DNA of 64,000 nucleotides, taken from assembly GCA_029876055.1 (NCBI GenBank), contig CM056878.1, forward strand, positions 4,092,001 to 4,156,000, in the 5' to 3' direction. The notes beneath the pieces were generated by a model. That model was not told the DNA's origin, searched no databases, and saw only the letters and a list, made by a program, of their open reading frames with translations. Position 1 is the stretch's first letter. Each line of letters begins with the position of its first letter. A program made the translations under genes and the position numbers. Of this stretch, positions 56,090 to 64,000 are shown one piece after another. This DNA is from Madurella fahalii. Lineage: Eukaryota > Ascomycota > Sordariomycetes > Sordariales.

Positions 56090-59000
56090 CTAGTATAAAT
56101 GCTCACCGAGCAAGTTCAGTTTCTTCATCATCCCCAAAACAAGATTATCCCTGCCCTGCGCTAAACTATCAAGAATAGAGTACATAGTTATCATCAGTCG
56201 CGATCCTTTACCCAGACTGGAGCGTGAAAATAGCGTTGGCCCTTTACGTAGTGGTTCCAGCAAACCGTGGTTGCAATTCGCTCCGCGGTCCACAAAAAGT
56301 CGTAGAATGGCGATCCAATATTCGTGATATGAAGCACCATCTCTTGACAAGCAGGCAGCAAGCAATACAGCAAGCCATGCCGTGCTACCGTTAGTAGATA
56401 TCACTAGGTTGGGATCGGCTCCTAGGTCGAGTAAACAGCGGAAGAGATTGATGTCCGGAGGAAACCTGAGACATGCATCCAAGAGAAGTGGCCATTGGCC
56501 CGTTAATTGCGCCAACTCGTTTTTCGACCGGCCTGGCATGGAGGGATCCTCTGGTGTAAACGGGCGTAGCCAACGGAACTTCCCTGTGGCGCTCTTTAAA
56601 AGATTGGGTCGTGGTCTCGTCGCCCTCGCGATGCTGTCGTAAGTATCCAGATGCAAACCCAAGAATGGTTCTTCAGCGAGCGCCCCTGGCTTCGCGTGCG
56701 TTTTGACATAATCAATCAGTCCGAATCGTGTAACGAGGTGAAGAAAGCCGGCGCCGCAGTAAATCCCGCCCAGCTTAGCCAGACTATAAGGCTCTGGGCC
56801 TAGAACATGGAGTGCAGGCAGAATTTCTCTAAACTCCGTTCGTTCCACCGTTTCCTTCAGACAGTCAAGGAGGCGTGACTGTTGTACCTTAGAGCATGCG
56901 TTAACACACCCCGCTGTTGCAATGCATTCCTTAACCCATCGAACAATGGTTCTGGAGTTCTCTCTCATCAGTGCTGACGTCTTTAACAGAGCGAGATAAG
57001 CCGAGCACAGTTGAAGATTCAGGTCAAAGTCTTTGGAGGCATCATGCATTCTCCGGCTGACCTCGGGCTTTTTAATGAAATCGCGGACCGTCTTGTGCAA
57101 GAGTTCAACTCTGTAGTGTGGCTCAGGCCCCAGTTCCAGTAACCCTTTGCACCGGCTGTTCAGGCGTCGACGGAGTGTTTCGGCTTTCGTCTTGATAGAT
57201 TCAGAGTCGATCGGTTGGATTGAAAGCCGGATCGCAAAATCTGGGTCTTCCACTGAGTCGTCGACAAAGGATACCAAGAGCGCATCCGGGGGTGTCTCAC
57301 TCGATAAGACGAGTCTGATGTACTGCGATGCATGCTCAAAGTAAAAAGGGTCGAGACTCTCCAAAATTGCAGCGTACAGGTTCTCCAGGTCTTCAGGTAG
57401 AAGGTCCAATTTCCGTTTCAAGTCGGAGATACGATCGTCGTGAGACATGCAAGACAAGAGAGCCCTGACCACTAGGGTAACCCATAAGAACACTCCTGCT
57501 GACTTGTTGACAATTTCCTCAAGTAGAGCCGTTGCATATGTGGGCTCTCGAGCCTGCAGCCTTTTGAAGCCCTGATCTTTGGTGAATTCAGATTCCACAT
57601 AGAGTTTGATGTCGGGATAAGTGAGATCTTGAAGTCGGAGGTTTGCGGCCTGGCCAAAGGCATCCTCGAACACCACCCACGGGCGGCTAGAGACGCAGAC
57701 TTTGACATGATTTATCTTCAAGATATCGTGCGTGAGTGACAAGAGTGAAGTATGGTCGCCGTCGAACTCATCCAGGCCGTCAATGAAGAGACAAACGCTG
57801 GCTCCGCCTTCCGTAATCTCTCTCACAGCACTTATCAGAAGTTTTTGAAGGTTAGAGTTGGACTTGGGCTTAAAGTTACAGCCAAATAGATAGGCCGACT
57901 CCCACTCTCCGGGTACTATCCGCGGGATGATGTCTGGGGACTCCTGCAGCAGCTGGAAAAGTAGCGACTGGTACAGGCCCCTCGCGGACGCCTGTTCAGC
58001 CGTCCCCGACGCCCAAAAGTAGAAGGACGCGAAAATCAGCCGCCTTCCGTTTGCCCATTTCTCTAAGTGCTGGCGGCATTGGTCGGCGCCTAAGCTACCG
58101 CCTTGGAAGTCGGCAACATACTTCATCAGAGTCGACTTGCCAGAGCCCGCTTTTCCCGTTATCCAAAACAGCGGTGAGTCGGACTCCAGCCACTCCATGA
58201 AGCATGCGTTTCTCCTCTCCGGGGTATGCTGGAACATCCACTTGAAAGTGTCCTTGTAGGCATTGGTGATGGTCGACTCTCGGTAGCTGAGATCGTCATA
58301 CTCAAAGGTTTGGATATAAAGACGCTGGAGCTCTTGCTTTTTGGGAGGAGATATCTCTAAGGCCATATTACCCCTAGAAGACTGCATCTCTTGGAGCATA
58401 TTGGACTGGAGACGCTCAAGATTGTTACCGGCATCTCCGATTGTGGCCAGGAAGCTAGAGAGGTAGTAGATCAGGACGTTTCCTGGGGCTTCTAGCTTTG
58501 CATCCTTTGTATTTCTTGCTGCCTTCACTTCGCTTCGGAGGTGTCTTAGCTCAGAGAGAATGGATTCTTGCTGTACCACAGTTTGGGCCGTTATTATTCT
58601 GATACGAGATTCGGCTATGTTAGCGGCCAACTTCTCGATGCAGGTATAGCTTAGTGGCTTACCTCAGTTCGGCAAGAAGGTGGGTTGCGAGCTCTGACCG
58701 ATACCTGTCAATCCGCTCCCTTAAATCGTTGATTGCATCGGCATGCCATATAGCCCGGAAAGCTGAAAGAACAGCGTCGAGGCGCTGTTTGCCGTCACCG
58801 ACACCGGTTTTAGCAAGGCGATCCAAAAGCTCCCGGATAAGCTTGGAACAACTAGCTGCCAATACAGCAAGACTGTCATCAGGCTGTGTTCCAGACCCCA
58901 AGTTTCTCGACTTGGTAGGGTCTCCAAACTTTTGCAGGATAGCTTGGAGATCGATTGATATCTGGCGCAGCTCTTCGAGAGATCTCGGTAGGACGCCTGA

Positions 59001-59102
59001 GCGAGATATAATATCATATGCTTTGGAGGTGAACTTCGTCCCGGCCTCTAGAAACTGGAGAACATTGCCAGCGACGGCAATAGCGGCGATGACTTCGGCC
59101 AT
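56090..59102 (-). CDS. NLR-like STAND protein (NACHT NTPase)
   Basis: 982 aa from exons 59102-58663 and 58598-56090. The 64-bp intron uses a GTAAGC donor and the ATCAG acceptor 20 nt after CTAAC; nearer AGs break the frame. N-terminal ~1-200 (MAEVIAAIAVAGNVLQFLEA, then SLEELRQISIDLQ) is the helical effector-type domain common to fungal STAND proteins (SesA/HeLo-like group). NACHT domain: Walker A GKAGSGKST (295-303), Walker B LFIDGLDEFD (417-426), sensor-like SSRPW. The LPEDLENLYAAILESLDP block marks the helical region usual after fungal NACHT. C-terminus holds only two degenerate ankyrin-like repeats (LLDLGADPN, FVDRGANCN), not a long repeat array. Non-self recognition is the family expectation. 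Confidence 0.88.
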
Positions 59103-61257
59103 TGTATCCTTCAAAGAATGGAGTGAATCATAGACCACGGTTCATGGTTGTCAGAAGTAACCCAACCGGCACAACTGTAGAGTAGGGTTGGCCGCTCTGG
59201 GTGAATAATGGGAGCCCGATGAAAATTTCCCGCGGAAGGCTGTGGTAGGCAGTGTTGGGCAATCGCAAAGTGGGGGAGACGGATAAACTGCCAACCGGTA
59301 GTCGAGGCAGCCCCGCACACGAAACTTGGAAGCACAAATGCTATCGGGGTGGCAACTAAGTATCTACATCCCGCGAGATCTCCGTCACGCGTTTTCTACC
59401 GCTCTCCAACAGCCACTTGCGAAGAGATTTACCCGCTCGGTATCCCTGATGTAATAAAGTTCAAGGTAAGATCACAAATCCCTTATTGATCGACATTCCA
59501 TCGCTGGGTTAATCGTCGACATTCTTCCCGCCTCGTTGAACCGAATGCAACTGTCGCGATGTCCTCTCTTGTTTGTCGGCCTAACTCTCAGCTAAGCTCC
59601 CATTAGAGTACAAGTCAGCAATTATTTCCTTAGATCTCAGCTTTGGTAGAATTAATAGTATTGAGATGCGTAACGCATAGGAAATCGCACGCTGAGGACT
59701 AGCTGATCTCTCAGCTGGTCCCCTATTTGGTGTATCTCGTCGGTTTCTCACCCAGTCATCATTGCAGGTCTGATAGCGTCCCCTTTCCGCCGCTCATTGG
59801 GAATTTGCAGTTTAGCCAACGCGGTGAGAACTGACCAGCGATACTGTTGCATCTATTTGCAGCCTTGTGTATACTCCCTTTTTGAACAGTTCTGATATCG
59901 GACCCGATTGGCATACCGCTACGAAACCCAACCCAAACCTTCTCCTTCGGTCCTGTAGGCGCGCAAAATGACCTTGACAGACTGAAGCCAAAGTTAAAGA
60001 AGTGAAAAATGTCGTCAGCAAGCCCTAGAGACATAAACTCGGTCATGCTGGCACCGGATGGAACTCGGTTTTGGAGTCATGGAGATGAAGCCGGTGGCCA
60101 AAGTAGCCGCCTGAAAGAAGTCCTTCGAGCTCCATGAACCGGAAAGCGATGAAAGTGACCACTGAGGCAGCAACCCATGATGGGGCGAACAGGGGCTAGG
60201 CGCAGTGCTGCTGAAAAAAAAAAAAAAAAAAGGCCACTCCAGCCTTGTGCATAGACACCATCACACCTAATTATTCGTCTTCTACGGATGCATTATATTT
60301 GTAGAATAAACAATCTGGTGATTAGCATCTGTGTTGGTACTAAATAAGATCATCCCCCTCCAACCATCGGCTGGCCTATCCACGTGAACACTTTGCGCTG
60401 GAAACGGAGCCGTCCTAGCATTTAGGGGTAGGACAAAACTGCGCGGCATTGAAATGGCGCAGAAACACTTATCTACACCTATATACCCAACAACCAAGGG
60501 GAGGGCAAAATACAGAACAGACAAGACAATAGGGATCATGGCTGCCGATGCGGTTAGTAGGCTGATCCTAGTGACATCGGTCGGGCTGGGTGAGAATCTC
60601 TGTAGCCATCTGAACGTCCAAAGTTCCGCTTATTGAGATAAACAAGGAGGCTGGCTAATAAGAAGAAGGTAGACAAGAGGAAATAGGTGGGAGATCGGTG
60701 ATGAGCCAACAATAAAAGGAGGACGACGATAAGGAGAAAGAGAGGAAAGGAAATAACGAGTGCAGAAAAGAAGGGCAGGATTTAAATAGCCTGATATAGG
60801 TACCTAGCTCGTAGGTCTACATAATGCTGTCTTCACTCAGGGGTAACACTTGCTGTACCACAGATGTTAGGCTGTGGCAAACCGGCCCTACCTCTTGGAG
60901 GAAGCCCATTAGCCAAGCCCTGGGTATGCGTGGAGCGGTATAAGGCTTGAGAAGCTTGATATGGGCTAGGCATAGCTCGCTAAGGGATGCTCTGCTTGTT
61001 GTATCCGGATGAACACGGCTAGGTGGCTTGGTATTTTCAATGGCACTCCTGGGTGCTCTCGAGGTCAGCGGAAGGGTTTGAGAAGCACCCGTGACAGTTT
61101 TGCTACCATGTATGGCGGCCTCATTCATGGTGTCCAGGGGAGGTATTCAATGCGAAAGGCTGTAAATATAGGCCCTTGTCTCACTATCGTGGTAGCAACC
61201 TCCTCCCCCATTTGTGCGCCGTAGATAAAAACCAGATTCACTACAAAATAGATTTTC
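59103..61257. other. Intergenic, 2.2 kb
   Basis: Promoter side of the NLR-like gene and 3' side of the Ca2+ ATPase. Holds A18 (60214-60231), a purine-rich stretch 60650-60780, and a degenerate repeat near 60450. No gene supported. Confidence 0.45.
60449..60495. repeat. Dispersed repeat copy 3 (ATCTACACC core)
   Basis: TTGAAATGG, then GCAGAAACACTTATCTACACC, then ATACCCAACAACC; same word order as at 14416-14465, 46 kb away. Confidence 0.45.
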
Positions 61258-64000
61258 TCAGTCTCCGATCCGCATTTCACTGCCAGCTGAAAACTGTTCT
61301 GTGACCGGCGACATAGCGCCAATACTGGCAGCAAGAAGACCCGGCATACCAACCGCTGACCGCGTGGGAGACTTGGAGCGCCCGTTCCGCCCAGTCTTCC
61401 GGCCACCGAAGCTCTGTCGAATTGCTGCCGCCTCCCCCAATGCCGCTATTCGCCCTCCACGTACCCGCTTCAGGAATGCGAGGTCATCCCTCACCGAAAA
61501 CAATGCGCTAGCGAAATCCCGGCCGGGGCAGGCGGCGGCACCACCAACACCTGTCCTCTCTCCACCCATCTCCCTGCCATCTCTGTGCCGCCACACCGCA
61601 AGGCTCGGCACCCACCCAACACAGCTGTGGATCCAGCTGTCCGGAATGAGGCGGATGAGAACCCCCACCGGTATCGACAAGAAACCAAGCACCAGGGAGA
61701 TAGCCCACTGCACGCCACTCAGTCGGACGACAACGAAGGCGGCGCCACCGAAGAAGATGATCAGCACCTGTCCCAGCACCATGACGGCCATCATGAGGAG
61801 GAACAGATGATTCCGGTGGAGGCCCTCGAAGATGTTGAGCTTGTTGTCGATGCGCCGGCTGTTAACGAGCTTGAAGATCTGCATGAACACGAACGTGTTG
61901 AAGACGAGCGTGCGCTGCTCCGGCTCCGGGTAGGGCAGGAAAGAGGGCCCCGCGAAATGCAGCGTCAGGCCGACAGTGAGTTGGTAGACAGACTGGCCGA
62001 TGATCATTTTCCACATGGTAAGATTGATGAGCGGCGCCGTTCGGGATTCCGGGGCGCGGTCGAGCTGGCTGTCACTGGGCGGGTCGGTCGCCAGTGCCAG
62101 CGCCGCAAACGTGTCCATGATCAGGTTGACCCACAGGAGCTGGATCGCGTTGAGAACGGACCGCTCTTCGCTGCTCGCCACGGCCGAGATGAAAGTGAGG
62201 ACCACGGCCGTGATGTTGACCGTGACTTGGAACTGGAGGAATTTCTTGATGGCGTCGTTGATGGCCCGGCCCCAGGCGAGCGCCTTTACGATAGACGAGA
62301 AGTTATCGTCCATGAGGATGATGTCGGATGCTTCCTTGGCCACTTCGGTGCCCATGACGCCCATAGAGAAGCCCACATCGGCCGCTTTGAGCGCCGGGGC
62401 GTCGTTTGTTCCGTCGCCGGTCACTGCAACAACTTGGCCCAGCGACCGTAGAGACTCGACGAGCAGACGCTTATCCTCGGGGCTGGACCTGGCCAGGATG
62501 CGGAGGTCCAAGACCACAGCGCGCATTTGCTCCTCGCTGAGACGGCGGAACTCGGCGCCCTCCATCACAAGCCCGTTCTCGCCTGTGATGATGCCGCACT
62601 CGCGAGCGATGGCGCGGGCCGTTTCCACCCTGTCTCCTGTGACCATTTTCACCGCTACCGACGCGCGCTGGCAATCGCGCACTGCCACTGAGACGCCCTC
62701 GCGGACAGGGTCCTGGATGGCGAGCACGGCGACCCACGTCATGTCGTGGAACACGTCGGCGAGCTCAACCTGGGCGCAGTTGGCGCGCACGCCCTCCGGC
62801 GGCCAGGAGTCGACATCTCGATATGCCAAGGCTAGCGTCCGGAGCGACAGCGATGCGTACCGCGACACGGCCTTTGAGATGTCCCCCTTGTCTGACTCGC
62901 CAAACAGTGAAGTAGAGAGCGGCCCTGTCGGATCGGCCACGCCAGCGCTGCACTGCGCCAACACCACCTCGGGTGCTCCTTTGATGAGGAGTCGGTATTT
63001 GCCTCCCGGGAGCTTGATGACTGTACCCATGCATTTCTGTCGTGAATTGAAAGGGAATAATTGTACGAGGGCGTGGTTGGCGCGTTCGATGGCCAGGGGT
63101 CCGAGGTCAAGGCTCCGTCTGGCCCAGTCGAGGAGCGCCGTTTCGGTCTTGGTACCGATAAATATTGGCTTGCCGTTTTCTTCGCCTTCGAAAGCTGTCG
63201 TGTTGATAGCAATGGACTCCTTTACGAGATCTCGGAATTCGCCGTGAAGGATTGATGACAGCTCTGCTGTCGAGAGCCGCGTTGCGGTTCTAGTAGGACG
63301 AACGAGAGCCCCCTCGTCGCCTCCAGCCCCGTTCATCGTCGGAGATACATCATTGTCATTTAAATCTTGACAGTACCTTCCATCGCAAAAGCTAACTCCG
63401 CACGAGCCCAGAGCGCCCGCGACAACCGTCATGACATTCTCTGTGAGGGTCCCTGTCTTGTCGGAGCAGATAATCGTCGCGTTGCCCATGGTCTCGCAGC
63501 ATTGTAGATGCCGTACAAGGTTGTTTTCCTTGGTCATCCTCTTGGTGGCGAATGCTAGAGAGAGCGTCACAGCTAACGGCAAGCCTTCCGGAACGGCAAT
63601 GACAATGATAGTAATGGCGGTGATAAGGATCCTGAGAAAGTTCTGGCCTTTTTCCTCGGGGCTGGCTTGGTTTGCCGGGAGTCGAGCAGCAAACTCGATG
63701 AATAGCACTACGAATAGCAGCAGCCCTGCCGCACTGCCTAGCTTTGCGATATATCCTAGGTATCCGATTAGCATTATGTGTCCCAGAAATCGTGTGGCAC
63801 GTCAGGGTGTGCTTACCGGCAAGAACGTTCAATCTCGCTTGCAACGGCGTCAGGCCGGGGTCATTGCGAAGCGCCATCATAGTTCTCCCGTAGCCAGAGT
63901 GCGGCCCAACCGCCGTCACGGGAAATGTCCCCACGCCATCCAGAACCCTGGCGCCCGAGAGGAGGAACGGGTCCAGCTTTGCAATCGTCTTGGTGTTGGG
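61258..64000 (-). CDS. P-type Ca2+ ATPase, PMCA/PMC1 type (partial, 5' end beyond window)
   Basis: Exports or sequesters Ca2+ at vacuole or plasma membrane. Visible part is 893 aa from exons 64000-63817 (open at the edge) and 63755-61258; intron 63756-63816 has a GTAAGC donor, GCTAAT branch and CCTAG acceptor and restores LNVLAGYIAKLG. Seen: transduction segment, M4 with VPEGLPLAVTLSLAFATKRM, phosphorylation site CSDKTGTLTEN, nucleotide-binding KGAPE, hinge TGDGTNDAPALKAADVGFSMG, and M5-M10 ending near RLIPDSW. The C-terminal ~130 residues are Arg/Gly/Ser-rich without an obvious motif. P-IIB subtype is inferred from the M4/M5 sequences. Missing: N-terminus and M1-M2. Confidence 0.95.

Noticed and set aside
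59759..60046. 95-codon - strand frame with ATG
   Set aside because: No conserved feature and surrounded by non-coding DNA.
61585..63247. 288- and 415-codon + strand frames
   Set aside because: Antisense to the Ca2+ ATPase, whose DKTGT, EGLP and GDGTNDAP motifs identify the real gene.

Overview
The window is nuclear DNA of a filamentous ascomycete. Genes carry short (48-115 bp) GT-AG introns with CTAAC/CTGAC-type branch sites, coding parts are GC-rich, intergenic DNA is sprinkled with TACCTAGGTA-like words, and the gene content (PREG/PHO80-type cyclin, con-6-like protein, GH43 and GH62 arabinofuranosidases, HeLo and NACHT proteins) fits a Sordariomycete, plausibly a Chaetomiaceae-like species; the exact taxon is inference. 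I found about 23 protein genes, no rRNA, tRNA or CRISPR, and no intact transposon.

Layout. 0-5 kb: Cys/His-repeat protein (+), M28 aminopeptidase (-), SET-domain protein with a signal peptide (-). 6.4-14 kb: small hypothetical (-), DUF6594-type membrane protein (+) and a large 11-exon kinase-ankyrin-subtilase-like protein (+) whose protease triad is lost. 14.7-16.3 kb: epoxide hydrolase (-). 19.8-23 kb: secreted Cys-rich protein with an M15-like zinc motif (+) and Xaa-Pro dipeptidase (-). 24-26.4 kb: two related small secreted Cys-rich proteins, one apparently frameshifted. 26.8-30.8 kb: transcription-factor-like regulator and SDR (both -). 31.8-38.4 kb: divergent HeLo-pseudokinase and kinase-Sel1-ankyrin genes. 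39.4-42.6 kb: small hydrophilic protein, con-6-like protein and PHO80-type cyclin (all -). 44-46 kb: ThDP-dependent enzyme (-). 47.6-50.8 kb: divergent secreted GH43 and GH62 arabinofuranosidases. 51.6-59.1 kb: uncharacterised fungal protein with an apparent frameshift, then a STAND/NACHT NLR-like gene (both -). 61.3-64 kb: Ca2+ P-type ATPase running off the right edge (-).

How the genes relate. There is no biosynthetic cluster. The GH43/GH62 pair would act together outside the cell on arabinan and arabinoxylan side chains. The most striking theme is non-self recognition and cell-death-type architecture: a HeLo-pseudokinase resembling the MLKL layout, sharing a 339-bp promoter region with an intact-looking kinase-ankyrin gene; a kinase fused to ankyrins and a catalytically dead subtilase; and a NACHT receptor. 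All splice models were deduced by eye from reading frame and splice consensus.
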